Positions 25,685 through 34,727 of a stretch of 64,000 nucleotides of DNA are shown piece after piece. Source of the stretch: Bacteroidales bacterium (GTDB lineage: Bacteria; Bacteroidota; Bacteroidia; Bacteroidales; GCA-2748055); assembly GCA_029210585.1 (NCBI GenBank), contig JARGFP010000002.1, positions 186,001 to 250,000 on the forward strand. The letters are read 5' to 3'. A program made the translations under genes and the position numbers. The first letter of the stretch is position 1; every line of letters starts with the position of its first letter. Under the pieces are notes generated by a model, which worked only from the letters and a program-made list of their open reading frames with translations, did no database searches and was not told the origin of the DNA.

Positions 25685-26824
25685 TTAAAGTTTAATTATC
25701 TTACCTGTTTTTACGAAGTCCTGTGAATTTACCGTGATAAAATAGAGTCCTTTGTCAAATGATGATACATTTATCTGATGCGAAGTAAATTGCAGTTGAT
25801 TACTGTACATCAACCTGCCACTTAAAGAATAAATCTCAACCCTGGAGTGGATCGGTTGGTCCACTTCTATGGTCAGGAAATCTTCCACCGGATTTGGGTA
25901 GATGACCGGATCTGTGTATTCCCTCACCTGAGTTGAGGTTTCACCAATATATTCATAAACCCTTACATAGTCAATAATCATGGGACTTTGGGTAAAATCT
26001 TCTGAAATATCGGGCAATACGGCAACATTGAGCAACATATACTGATCCTTGTCAAAAGGCCACGTCCTGGCATCTTTTACAACGGGGTTATAGGTGTAAT
26101 GAACGATTGAATCGATACTGAATACCATTTTTTCAGGGGTCCACTCAAGTCTGTACACATGAAATTCCGTGGAGGCATTTGAAACAATGCGACCGCCCTT
26201 ATTGCTTGTATTTCCATAGCTGGAAGGCGTGTGCAGGGCACTTGAAACATAATCCTGGTTGGTGCCCCAGTGTTCCATGATATCGATTTCACCACAAGCG
26301 GGCCAGCCCGCGGTGCCATATCCCTGGGTGAACCAGTAGCCGCCATTTTCTGTTATATTTTTTCCGAGGGTCCACATGGCTGGCCAGGTACCCACGCCTG
26401 TGGGAAGGATGCCACGGATCTCGACCTTGCCATATGTAAAAGCAAATTTTGAATTCAACCGGGCTGAGGTATACTGTTTCGTCTGGCCCTGATCGGTAAA
26501 TTCTTCTTTTCTGGCTACGATGTGCAGGTAGCCGCTATCGTTGAAAGCGTTTTCAATCCGATCTGTATAGTGTTGAATTTCACTGTTCCACCAGCTGGTC
26601 CCATTGGGCAACTTTGTCTGGTGAAACCATTTGGAGGTATCAATGACCCCTGCAACATCAAATTCATCCGACCAGACCAGGTCGCCGAAATCCTCATTCC
26701 TATCTTCGTCAATGTGGTAGTCAAGTGCTTTTTTGTTACTTGAAGACTGGCTTTTAATACGTTCCACATTCACAAAAAGAAGCAGGAGAATCGCAAGCGA
26801 ACTGAGTGAAAATATTTTATGCAT
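25685..26824 (-). CDS. GH16-family beta-glucanase with type IX sorting tail
   Basis: The 379-residue protein has a signal peptide (residues 1-25). The glycoside hydrolase 16 domain spans about residues 45-290: LVWSDEFDV, SARLNSKFAFTYGKVEIRGILP, and the catalytic motif GEIDIMEHWG at about residue 185, with the two catalytic glutamates and the helper aspartate of the family. The C-terminal 80 residues form a type A sorting domain (VIYPNPVEDFLTIEV, VEIYSLSGRLMY, FDKGLYFITVNSQDFVKTGKIIKL), which sends it through the type IX system. It should hydrolyse beta-1,3 or mixed beta-1,3/1,4-glucan such as laminarin at the surface. No SusC/SusD pair is nearby. Confidence 0.92.
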   Translation of the reverse strand: MHKIFSLSSLAILLLLFVNVERIKSQSSSNKKALDYHIDEDRNEDFGDLVWSDEFDVAGVIDTSKWFHQTKLPNGTSWWNSEIQHYTDRIENAFNDSGYLHIVARKEEFTDQGQTKQYTSARLNSKFAFTYGKVEIRGILPTGVGTWPAMWTLGKNITENGGYWFTQGYGTAGWPACGEIDIMEHWGTNQDYVSSALHTPSSYGNTSNKGGRIVSNASTEFHVYRLEWTPEKMVFSIDSIVHYTYNPVVKDARTWPFDKDQYMLLNVAVLPDISEDFTQSPMIIDYVRVYEYIGETSTQVREYTDPVIYPNPVEDFLTIEVDQPIHSRVEIYSLSGRLMYSNQLQFTSHQINVSSFDKGLYFITVNSQDFVKTGKIIKL

Positions 26825-26867
26825 GGTGACAGTTTTTCAAAACATTAATGATCCTTTATTTGAATAT

Positions 26868-27272
26868 TCAGGTTTCCCGGTTCCGCGGATGCATCCGGCC
26901 GGCCAATTCTATATGCAAGGAGTGGGGACCATCCAGGTTGCTTGATCGAACTGGATAGGTCGACCCCTGGCTTTTTGATTCCCGGGCATCCACACTTTTA
27001 ACCAGCAGGATAAGCACAAGCGCTGCTATATATCTTAAAATATATCTTAAAATGGAGATAATCATCGCAATGATCTGCTTATTGATGCTGTGAAAATAGG
27101 AATAGTTTTTAAAACGGGATGTGAAAACAAAAAGATCATTCTCCAGGCCCGGAACTAACAGTACTGGAAGATAAGATCCAATACTGACACTTTCTGAACC
27201 TTTTTCAATTTCATAAAGTGTTTTTCTTGAAATATTAGCCCTTTCAGCAACTTTTTCAGTACCAGCTTTTCT
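26868..27272 (-). pseudogene. Decayed XRE-type HTH regulator
   Basis: A minus-strand frame from 27272 encodes RKAGTEKVAERANISRKTLYEIEKGSESVSIGSYLPVL, which is the core of an XRE-family helix-turn-helix, typical of regulators paired with HipA-like toxins. Two in-frame TGA codons stand immediately upstream (27273-27278), so no start is available. Past about 27110 the frame stays open to 26868 but the sequence no longer looks like a regulator. A possible ORF start at 27065 is only the tail of this frame. I take it as a pseudogene, next to the ORF6N gene, in an AT-rich patch. Confidence 0.6.
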
Positions 27273-27426
27273 TCATCAATCGTCAATTATGCTATTAATC
27301 TCTCTATTACAAAATTTTACATTTCAATTCTAAGTAAAATCAATTCTTGATGATTTATTTCTATTAGAATCCGATAATTAATTCCTCTCAGCACATTAAT
27401 AAGATGAATCCTTTAAAAGTAATATT

Positions 27427-27957
27427 ATGGTAAATTCGGAGAACTCTTTGATAAATGAGAAAATTGATCGGGCAATACTGATAATTCGGGGACATGGGGT
27501 CATGATTGATAGTGACCTGGCGGAATTTTTTGGAGTTAAAACAAAAAATTTAAATGAACAGGTAAAAAGGAACTTTAGTCGATTCCCAAAAGACTTCATG
27601 TTTCAATTAACGTCTGATGCAAAACAAGAACTGGTCGCAAATTGCGACCACCTTGAAAAACTAAAACATTCGGCGACTAACCCATATGCCTTCACAGAAC
27701 ACGGAACAATTATGTTGGCAAATGTTTTAAACACACAGATGGCAGTTGAGACAAGTGTTCTGATTGTCAGGGTATTTGTCAGATTAAGAGAACTATTTTC
27801 TTCTAACAAAGAGCTTGAAAGAAAGATTCTCGAGCTTGAATCTAAATACGACAAACAATTTGAATTGATATTTAAAGCAATAAAAGAATTAATGCGTCAG
27901 GAACAGCTTGATAAGAACAGGCCTAGAATCGGGTATGCGATTGGGAAAGGCGAATAG
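27427..27957 (+). CDS. ORF6N-domain (phage antirepressor-like) DNA-binding protein
   Basis: The 176-residue protein has an ORF6N domain in residues 10-100: KIDRAILIIRGHGVMIDSDLAEFFGVKTKNLNEQVKRN, RFPKDFMFQLT, YAFTEHGTIMLANVL. A coiled-coil-rich tail follows (ELERKILELESKYDKQFELIFKAIKEL). ORF6N proteins are common in phage-derived and chromosomal loci of Bacteroidota, where they act as DNA-binding factors of unknown target. The surrounding region (26830-28020) is AT-richer than the rest, in line with horizontal transfer. Confidence 0.88.
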   Translation: MVNSENSLINEKIDRAILIIRGHGVMIDSDLAEFFGVKTKNLNEQVKRNFSRFPKDFMFQLTSDAKQELVANCDHLEKLKHSATNPYAFTEHGTIMLANVLNTQMAVETSVLIVRVFVRLRELFSSNKELERKILELESKYDKQFELIFKAIKELMRQEQLDKNRPRIGYAIGKGE

Positions 27958-28048
27958 ACTTTTATTTAATGAAATTGTGTGTAATAAACCAGGGACAAAA
28001 AAACACCAGCCTGATGGTTGAGGCTCTATATTTCATAAGCCTAAGTGT

Positions 28049-29899
28049 CTAAACCAACTCTAGAAACAACCCCTCATCAGTCTTCTCCACCTTCGCAAGT
28101 TCCTTCGCGCGTAATCCTTTAATCGCCTTGTCCCATTTCTTGTTGCTGAGTCCGGTCTGGCCTTTGAGCTCATTGAGATCAACGGGGGACTGCTCCTGGA
28201 GGAGTTTCAGTACCTGCTTTTCTTCATCGGTGAGATTGCTCAGCCCTGCGGGAATATCCTCCCTGGCTTTGCTTGCTGTGTTTTGGGAATCCGCTGAAGC
28301 CCCGTCTCCCGGTCCCCCGGTCCCCTTGTCTCCCGGTCCCCCGGTCTCCTTGTCTCCCCGTCTCCCCGTCTCCCCGTCTCCCGGTCTCTCCTTCTTCGGA
28401 CGCATCTGCGGGAAAAACAACACATCCTGGATGCTGGTCCTGTTGGTCATGAGCATGGCCAGCCGGTCCATGCCAAGTCCCATTCCCGAGGTAGGAGGCA
28501 TGCCGTATTCCAGGGCACGCACAAAGTCCATGTCGATGAACATGGCCTCATCATCGCCCTTCTCCGATAGTTTCAGCTGTTCTTTGAATCTTTCGAGCTG
28601 GTCGATCGGATCGTTGAGCTCAGAATAGGCATTGCAGATCTCCTTGCCATTGACCATGAGTTCGAACCGTTCGGTGAGCTCAGGATTTTCCCTGTGTTTC
28701 TTGCAGAGCGGCGACATTTCCACCGGGTAGTCAGTAATAAAGGTGGGCTGGATGAAATGGGGTTCACACCGCTCACCGAAAATTTCATCAATAATCTTTC
28801 CTTTGCCCATGGTTACATCCAGTTCAACGCCGAGGCGTTCGGCCTGAACCCGAAGATCGGCCTCGTTCAGACCGGTTACATCAAAACCCGTATATTCTTT
28901 GATGGCATCAAGCATGGTGATGCGCCGGTAAGGGCGCTTGAAATCGATTTCCGTCTCTCCCAGCATAACTTTCGTTGTGCCATGCAGGTCCAGTGCCACT
29001 TTTTCGATCATCTCCTCGGTGAAGTCCATCATCCAGTTGTAGTCCTTGTACGCCACATAGATCTCCATCACCGTGAACTCCGGGTTGTGGGTCCGGTCCA
29101 TTCCCTCGTTTCGGAAATCCTTGGAAAACTCATATACGCCTTCATAACCGCCCACGATCAGGCGCTTCAGGTAGAGCTCATTCGCTATCCGCAAATACAG
29201 CGGCATGTCAAGTGCGTTGTGATGCGTGATGAACGGCCTTGCCGCGGCGCCGCCCGGGATGGGCTGCAGTACCGGGGTCTCCACCTCCAGGTACCCTTTG
29301 CTGTTAAACAGCTCCCTGAGCGAATTGTATATCTGTGTTCTTTTCCTGAATACTTCGCGGACCTCCGGATTCACCACCAGGTCAACATAGCGCTGCCTGT
29401 ACCTGAACTCGGGGTCAGTGACAGCATCGTAGGTCTTTCCGTCTTTTTCCTTTACCACGGGAAGTGGACGGATGGATTTACTCAACAATGTCAGTTCCTT
29501 TACATGAATGGAGATCTCACCCATCTGTGTCCGGAATACAAACCCCCTGACACCGATGAAATCACCGATATCGAGTAGTTTTTTAAACAGTGTATTGTAG
29601 AGGGTTTTGTCCTCGCCCGGACAGATTTCATCGCGGTTCAGGTAGAGCTGAATCCTGCCCTTTGTATCCTGGATCTCAGCGAATGAGGCTTTTCCCATGA
29701 TGCGTTTAGACATAAGTCTGCCCGCTACGGTTACGTCCTGCAGGTTGTTTTCGTTTTCATCAAACTGTGATTTGATCTCCGTTGAGTAACTATTGGTCCT
29801 GAATTCCGCGGCAGGATAAGGATCGATCCCCAGTTGACGGATCTCTTCCAATGCATTTCTTCTAATTTGCTCCTGTTCTGAAAGAATTGGCTCTGACAT
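28049..29899 (-). CDS. lysS: Lysyl-tRNA synthetase, class II, with repeat insertion and C-terminal domain
   Basis: From ATG 29899 ([24 protein letters not shown]) it has 616 residues; a start at 29914 adds five. It charges tRNA-Lys. The N-terminal OB-fold anticodon domain includes [23 protein letters not shown]. Class II motif 1 is near [15 protein letters not shown], motif 2 near [29 protein letters not shown], and motif 3 is [15 protein letters not shown]. The core ends around residue 502 at [13 protein letters not shown] low-complexity stretch of about 30 residues (GDGETGRR-like 8-residue repeats) follows, then a winged-helix-like tail ([46 protein letters not shown]) seen in other Bacteroidota LysRS. 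The octanucleotide repeat is not a usual part of this enzyme. Confidence 0.95.
   Translation of the reverse strand: MSEPILSEQEQIRRNALEEIRQLGIDPYPAAEFRTNSYSTEIKSQFDENENNLQDVTVAGRLMSKRIMGKASFAEIQDTKGRIQLYLNRDEICPGEDKTLYNTLFKKLLDIGDFIGVRGFVFRTQMGEISIHVKELTLLSKSIRPLPVVKEKDGKTYDAVTDPEFRYRQRYVDLVVNPEVREVFRKRTQIYNSLRELFNSKGYLEVETPVLQPIPGGAAARPFITHHNALDMPLYLRIANELYLKRLIVGGYEGVYEFSKDFRNEGMDRTHNPEFTVMEIYVAYKDYNWMMDFTEEMIEKVALDLHGTTKVMLGETEIDFKRPYRRITMLDAIKEYTGFDVTGLNEADLRVQAERLGVELDVTMGKGKIIDEIFGERCEPHFIQPTFITDYPVEMSPLCKKHRENPELTERFELMVNGKEICNAYSELNDPIDQLERFKEQLKLSEKGDDEAMFIDMDFVRALEYGMPPTSGMGLGMDRLAMLMTNRTSIQDVLFFPQMRPKKERPGDGETGRRGDKETGGPGDKGTGGPGDGASADSQNTASKAREDIPAGLSNLTDEEKQVLKLLQEQSPVDLNELKGQTGLSNKKWDKAIKGLRAKELAKVEKTDEGLFLELV
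28303..28390. repeat. Octanucleotide tandem repeat, 11 units, inside lysS
   Basis: Eleven imperfect 8-bp units with the pattern (C/T/G)GTC(T/C)CC(C/T), for example CGTCTCCC and GGTCCCCC, fill exactly 88 nt. Because 8 and 3 share no factor, all three frames give an 8-residue repeat without stops on either strand, so insertion keeps lysS open. The array links the catalytic core to the C-terminal domain. Confidence 0.9.
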
Positions 29900-29928
29900 G
29901 GTAAATCTGCTCATTTTTAATAATGGTC

Positions 29929-29936
29929 CAAAGATA
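29929..29936 (-). promoter_or_regulatory. Possible -7 element of the lysS promoter
   Basis: TATCTTTG on the minus strand matches the Bacteroidota -7 consensus TAnnTTTG, about 30 nt upstream of the lysS ATG. A TTG at the expected -33 distance is not visible, so this is weak evidence. Confidence 0.35.
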
Positions 29937-30263
29937 GATAAAAGCAGGATAATATGCCGAATTTATCATATTGCAGATGAAGTTGATCTGCTCAATTACA
30001 GGTAGTGTGCGTGCAGTATTGTCCTGTGCCTGAATGTGACAGGCATCGGGAGTGACATACATCATTGCATCGATCATTTTTGGTCATTTTTTAAGATATC
30101 TGCAACATCAGGCACATTAACAAACAACAAGTACATCTTCCTGAATAGTTTATGATTCATTATGCTGATCAGTGATGATATCTTAAGCCGGGAAATAAAA
30201 CTGAAGAACTCCTTAAAGATCGTCTATTATGTTATTTTTGTACTAAATATGCACAGAGGGGGG
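29937..30263. other. Divergent lysS-recJ intergenic region
   Basis: About 330 nt with no convincing gene. It must hold promoters for both lysS (minus) and recJ (plus). A TATTTTTG element (30233-30240) matches TAnnTTTG and lies 23 nt before the recJ ATG at 30264; no clear TTG precedes it at standard spacing. Confidence 0.4.
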
Positions 30264-31979
30264 ATGGAGAAAAACTGGATCATCAAATCACAGGGGCCGG
30301 AGGCCGAAGTACTTGCGCTGAGCCGTGCGCTTGGCATTAATAAAGTACTGGCCAACCTGCTGGTGCAACGCGGCATCCATACTTTTGATGAAGCCAAATC
30401 CTTTTTCCGGCCCGACCTCGCACAACTGCACGATCCCTTCCTGATGCAGGACATGGAAGCAGCCGTGGAACGTATCCTGGCTGCCATCAGCAACAATGAA
30501 GGCGCGCTGATCTATGGCGACTATGATGTGGACGGCACCACGGCCGTTGCGCTCATGTATTCCTTTCTCAAGGACCACCTGCAGCACCTCGACTACTATA
30601 TTCCCGATCGGTACAGCGAGGGATATGGTGTCTCGCAAAAGGGAATCGATTATGCTGCCGAGAGAGGATACCGGATGATCATTGCACTGGATTGCGGTAT
30701 CAAGGCCGTGGAAAAAATTGCCTATGCCCGGTCCAAGGGCATCGATTTTATAGTATGCGATCACCACCAACCCGCCGAGATGCTTCCCGATGCCGTCGCA
30801 GTGCTGGATCCAAAGCGGTCTGACTGCAGTTACCCTTTCAAGGAACTGTCAGGATGCGGTGTGGGATTCAAACTGATCCAGGCATTGTCCTCAAAAATGA
30901 ACATCCCGTTTGATGACATCACCCACCTGCTCGACCTCGTGGTGGTAAGTATTGCATCTGACATCGTACCCATTACCGGTGAGAACAGGATCCTGGCCTA
31001 TTTCGGGCTCCAGCAGCTTTCCAAATCGCCACGTACGGGCCTGCAGGCGATCAAAAATGTGTCGGCCTTTAACGACAATAATATCACGGTGGAAGAGATC
31101 GTCTTTAAGATCGGTCCCCGCCTGAATGCAGCAGGAAGAATGGAGTCGGGCAAGACGGCGGTGGAGCTGCTGGTCAGCGATGACTTGGAGAAGGCCCTGT
31201 CGATCAGCAAAAACATCAACCTGATCAATACGGAACGCCGCGATGTGGACACCTCTATTACACGGCAGGCGGTGGAGATGATCCAGAAGGACAGGCTGCT
31301 GCAGGAACAGAAATCCACGGTACTTTATAACCCTGAATGGCACAAGGGGGTGATCGGAATCGTGGCGTCCCGCCTGATGGAACACTATTACCGTCCCACG
31401 GTCATTCTTACGAAATCCAACGGACTGGCCACAGGATCTGCGCGGTCGGTGAACGGATTTGATCTCTACCAGGCCATTGAAGCCTGCAGCGACCTGCTGG
31501 AGAATTTCGGCGGACATAAATATGCCGCCGGTCTGACCATGAAGGTGACCAACATCATACGGTTTTCTAAACGGTTTGAGGAATACATACACGAGAACAT
31601 TCACCCCGACCAGCTCATCCCTGTGGTAGAGATCGACACGGAGCTGCAATTGTCTGAGATAGATGATAAATTTGTCAGGATACTCAACCAGTTCAGGCCG
31701 TTCGGACCGGAGAACCCGGCGCCGGTATTCCTGACCGAAAATGTTTCTGACAATGGAATGGGCAAGCGGGTTGGCACCGAGGGCGATCACCTGAGACTGC
31801 AGCTTGTGCAGGAGGAAAACCCCTTCAAGGTGTTTACTGCGATTGCCTTTCAGCAAGGGAAAATGTTTGAAAAGATCCTGCAGGGAAAGTCCTTTGACCT
31901 TTGTTATTCGGTGGAGGAAAATGAATACCGTGGCCGACGGAGTACGCAGCTGAATGTGCGGGATCTGAAGTTTGACTGA
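30264..31979 (+). CDS. recJ: Single-stranded-DNA-specific exonuclease RecJ
   Basis: The 571-residue protein starts at 30264 (MEKNWIIKSQGPEAEV); a longer frame to 30162 has poor coding quality. RecJ degrades single-stranded DNA 5'-3' in recombination and mismatch repair. DHH motifs are visible: LIYGDYDVDGTTAVAL (about residue 80), IALDCGIKAVE and FIVCDHHQPAE (about residue 155-175), then PRLNAAGRM (about 290). The DHHA1 part includes ENFGGHKYAAGLTM with the GGH motif, followed by the OB fold (RPFGPENPAPVF). The length is that of the family. Confidence 0.96.
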   Translation: MEKNWIIKSQGPEAEVLALSRALGINKVLANLLVQRGIHTFDEAKSFFRPDLAQLHDPFLMQDMEAAVERILAAISNNEGALIYGDYDVDGTTAVALMYSFLKDHLQHLDYYIPDRYSEGYGVSQKGIDYAAERGYRMIIALDCGIKAVEKIAYARSKGIDFIVCDHHQPAEMLPDAVAVLDPKRSDCSYPFKELSGCGVGFKLIQALSSKMNIPFDDITHLLDLVVVSIASDIVPITGENRILAYFGLQQLSKSPRTGLQAIKNVSAFNDNNITVEEIVFKIGPRLNAAGRMESGKTAVELLVSDDLEKALSISKNINLINTERRDVDTSITRQAVEMIQKDRLLQEQKSTVLYNPEWHKGVIGIVASRLMEHYYRPTVILTKSNGLATGSARSVNGFDLYQAIEACSDLLENFGGHKYAAGLTMKVTNIIRFSKRFEEYIHENIHPDQLIPVVEIDTELQLSEIDDKFVRILNQFRPFGPENPAPVFLTENVSDNGMGKRVGTEGDHLRLQLVQEENPFKVFTAIAFQQGKMFEKILQGKSFDLCYSVEENEYRGRRSTQLNVRDLKFD

Positions 31980-32109
31980 TATATTTTTGCAGTAACCCGG
32001 AACCAGGCGCGGCCGGCTTTCGGGTACCGCTCAAAATCGGCAGTTTATGTACATAGCGGACATTAAGGACTGACATAAATCAGATTTTCATGCACTAATA
32101 ATATACACC

Positions 32110-32436
32110 ATGAAAGCTTTATCACGCATTCATTACACCCCGGTTTTACTTATCAGTCTTTTCATGATCCTGGTGATATCCGGATGCTCCAATTACGAGG
32201 ATGTTTCCGAATGCCTGGACGGCACGAGGTACGGGTTCCTGTACGGTCTGTGGCATGGGATCATCGCACCCATCGACCTGGTGGCCATGATCTGGCGTGA
32301 GGATGTGACCGTATTTGCGCCCAATAACAACGGGTTCTGGTACTCATTCGGATTTGTGCTGGGATCGGGCGGATGGGGATTCCTGGGTGGCAAAGGTGCC
32401 CGCAGCTCACGCAGGAGCAGGAAAATGGACCGGTAA
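32110..32436 (+). CDS. Small conserved lipoprotein
   Basis: The 108-residue protein has a lipoprotein signal (ISGC at about residue 26). The mature part opens with a negatively charged stretch, then has a YGFLYGLWHGIIAPIDLVAMIW segment and a second hydrophobic segment (FWYSFGFVLGSGGWGFLGG), ending in a basic tail. This pattern, GxxHGxxAPxxxxxxxW with two hydrophobic spans, recurs in small Bacteroidota membrane proteins. Function unknown. It lies between recJ and the convergent outer-membrane gene. Confidence 0.7.
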   Translation: MKALSRIHYTPVLLISLFMILVISGCSNYEDVSECLDGTRYGFLYGLWHGIIAPIDLVAMIWREDVTVFAPNNNGFWYSFGFVLGSGGWGFLGGKGARSSRRSRKMDR

Positions 32437-32513
32437 TAGAGGTCAGTTGGCCGATAGTAGCCACCAACGCCCACCTGAAGTGCGGTCTGCATCAATGTTT
32501 CCAGAATCTGTGC

Positions 32514-34727
32514 TTAGTACAGGTCCACCTGGACCTGGAATTCCATGTCTGTCAGTCGGTTGCCTTTGCGAACGTCGTTGCCAGAGCCCGTTTCCCACCT
32601 GTGGGCATAAACCGTCAGCCCGTATTTGCCGCGCAGCGTAATCCTGCGACCGATCTTTGTTGAAAAGACCAACACATTCCGGCTGCCTTTTCCAGCCCAC
32701 GACGGGAACAGGAAGCTGTATTTTACACCGGGCTCATGGCTGTAGATGCGGTTCTCCCAGTCACCGACATCAAACAACAGGTACCTGTATGTGATGCGGA
32801 TGCCCTGGCGTGGGATCCATTGTACCTGCTGGTAGGCCATACTGCCGGCGTTGTGCCCGGGTCGGGGTTTTATGCCGGACATTGTTATTAATCCTGGTCC
32901 GGGTTCTGTTTCGGCTTTTTCTTCAGGCACGGCTTCGCGTCCTTTACCAGGGAACGTTGCTGGTTCAATTGCAGAGACAATCCCGTCGATATGCCCGTCG
33001 CACTGCATGCTGATCTCAATCCTTCCCTGCAGTATGACCGATTCCACCGGTGCCCACCTGTAATGGATCCTGAAGTGATGGTTCTGTTGTCCCGTAAGAG
33101 AACCGGTCCCGGGCCGATTCCCTGCATTGATTTCCCTCGTTGTTTTCCCGGAATACCTGAATATGATTACGGGTCCGTTGGGTCTTCCCCAGGTACATTC
33201 AATGATACTGTACTGCTCCGGAATCCCGGGCTTTGTGTAGCGGGCTTCCCGGCCGGAGACTTTGAGATCATGGTACACGATCATCCTGCCATACCTGAAT
33301 GGTGTGATCTGCACCCTCAGCCGAAGGTTGTATTCATCATCTTCAGAATTTTCCGTTCCGGGCATAGCGCCCCGGTAGCCGGTCGAATACCGTTGAAGGG
33401 ATGCCCCTGCTGAAAGCGCCGGGTTGACCACCAGGGAACCTCCGATGGTGGCAGCTCCCTGAAATGTATTGTCGAGTGCTACTTCACCATAAACCTCATA
33501 ATTTGTCCCGAATGCAACGCCGTAGACCGACATCGCTGCCCGGGATGATTTCAATGGATCTGAAAACTTCAGAACATCTGCGAGCTTCAATGAATCCGAA
33601 TCCTTCAATGAATCAAAACCCTTCAGTGGATCCGTAAACCTCAGTGGATCCACGATCTTCAGTGAATCTGTTCCCGGTTGTGTCAGCTGCATGTGTGCGC
33701 CAGTGAAGGAACAACCAGCGTAGTTGTTTTTTCCCGATCTGTTGAGCGAACCGCCTGCAGATGAAATCCTGGCAAGATCATAACCCCTGCTTTCGCCGGT
33801 GGTTCTGTGCAGGCCCGTTTGCCGGGTCATTTCAAAAAGGTCCTTTTTTTCTGTCAGCCTGAAAAACGATATGTCAGCAGGTGTATGTGACAGGAACATG
33901 TCGAGGTCCCATTTCCCCATCGAAGCCGACCCATATACTCCCCGGAAGTAGTCATATTCCAGGGTGGAGGCGAAGGGTTTCCCGTAGGACCTCCGGTATC
34001 CGTTCAGTGCATTCCCGGTACTGCGGGAACTGAACCCCAGCCGGTGTACCAGTCCCATCCCCCGGTGGATCCTGAAATTTCCGGCAACCAGCTGTTCAAT
34101 GAAGTTCCCTGGTGTATATGCCATGTACCCGGTGAAGTGCTCGGGTCGTTTCCGGTTGAACCATGCCTCTCCCGGGTCCTTTTCAAATGCGGCTCCCAGT
34201 GAAAGCTGGTCACCATGACTGATCCGGATGCGCTGTGTAAATTTCAGCGGGTCTCCCCGGTAGGCAGGCTGTTCCCCTGCTGCATTGCGGAGGCCTGAAG
34301 CGGGAGGAAACCGGCAGGCAACGTTTGTCAGCAGCATCCCGTCAATGTGCTGCCTGGTCACCGGCTGTTCTTCTTCTTCGGAAAAAGTAATCATCAGCCG
34401 GATCTCCTTCAGGAATTCCCTGTTGATCCCCGGGATGGCAGCCAGTTCACAGATGCTGAAAAAAGGACCGTAGCGTTCTCGTTGATCCATGACGGCAAAC
34501 ACCTGGAACGGGGTAAATATTCCTGTTTTTTCAAGCTCCTCCCTGCTGCAATTGTTCAGGTCGACCGGTTCTTCAATGTGCCTGGTGACGCTGGCATAAA
34601 GCTCTTCAGCTTCTCCGCCCTGGCCGTTTTCCATGAGTTCCTGCATGATCCAATCGGCTCCCATGGGATCCTGGGCATGCGCCAACACTGCCATAATCAG
34701 TCCTGTGATGGTCCATGCTGTTCTCAT
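32514..34727 (-). CDS. Helix-hairpin-helix-containing outer-membrane protein
   Basis: The 737-residue protein starts at ATG 34727, which overlaps the stop of the upstream gene (ATGA), rather than at 34784. A signal peptide precedes a ComEA-like helix-hairpin-helix pair: VDLNNCSREELEKTGIFTPFQVFAVMD and ICELAAIPGINREFLKEI (about residues 50-115). The rest (about residues 130-737) is rich in beta strands and aromatic-x-aromatic patterns, as in large outer-membrane barrels. A run of seven six-residue units (D-P/S/V-L-K/R-x-x) lies near residues 353-394. Helix-hairpin-helix plus barrel proteins are found widely in Bacteroidota, with unknown role. It is paired with the exported protein next to it. 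Confidence 0.7.
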   Translation of the reverse strand: MRTAWTITGLIMAVLAHAQDPMGADWIMQELMENGQGGEAEELYASVTRHIEEPVDLNNCSREELEKTGIFTPFQVFAVMDQRERYGPFFSICELAAIPGINREFLKEIRLMITFSEEEEQPVTRQHIDGMLLTNVACRFPPASGLRNAAGEQPAYRGDPLKFTQRIRISHGDQLSLGAAFEKDPGEAWFNRKRPEHFTGYMAYTPGNFIEQLVAGNFRIHRGMGLVHRLGFSSRSTGNALNGYRRSYGKPFASTLEYDYFRGVYGSASMGKWDLDMFLSHTPADISFFRLTEKKDLFEMTRQTGLHRTTGESRGYDLARISSAGGSLNRSGKNNYAGCSFTGAHMQLTQPGTDSLKIVDPLRFTDPLKGFDSLKDSDSLKLADVLKFSDPLKSSRAAMSVYGVAFGTNYEVYGEVALDNTFQGAATIGGSLVVNPALSAGASLQRYSTGYRGAMPGTENSEDDEYNLRLRVQITPFRYGRMIVYHDLKVSGREARYTKPGIPEQYSIIECTWGRPNGPVIIFRYSGKTTREINAGNRPGTGSLTGQQNHHFRIHYRWAPVESVILQGRIEISMQCDGHIDGIVSAIEPATFPGKGREAVPEEKAETEPGPGLITMSGIKPRPGHNAGSMAYQQVQWIPRQGIRITYRYLLFDVGDWENRIYSHEPGVKYSFLFPSWAGKGSRNVLVFSTKIGRRITLRGKYGLTVYAHRWETGSGNDVRKGNRLTDMEFQVQVDLY
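33544..33669 (-). repeat. Seven 18-bp tandem coding repeats
   Basis: Inside the HHH/outer-membrane gene, seven 18-nt units encode six-residue repeats of type D-(S/P/V)-L-(K/R)-x-x. Copies are clearly related but imperfect. They lie in what looks like an external loop, ending before the strand AAMSVYGVAFG. Confidence 0.8.

Noticed and set aside
26868-27065. Minus-strand 65-codon ORF as a separate gene
   Set aside because: It is the open tail of the decayed HTH frame.
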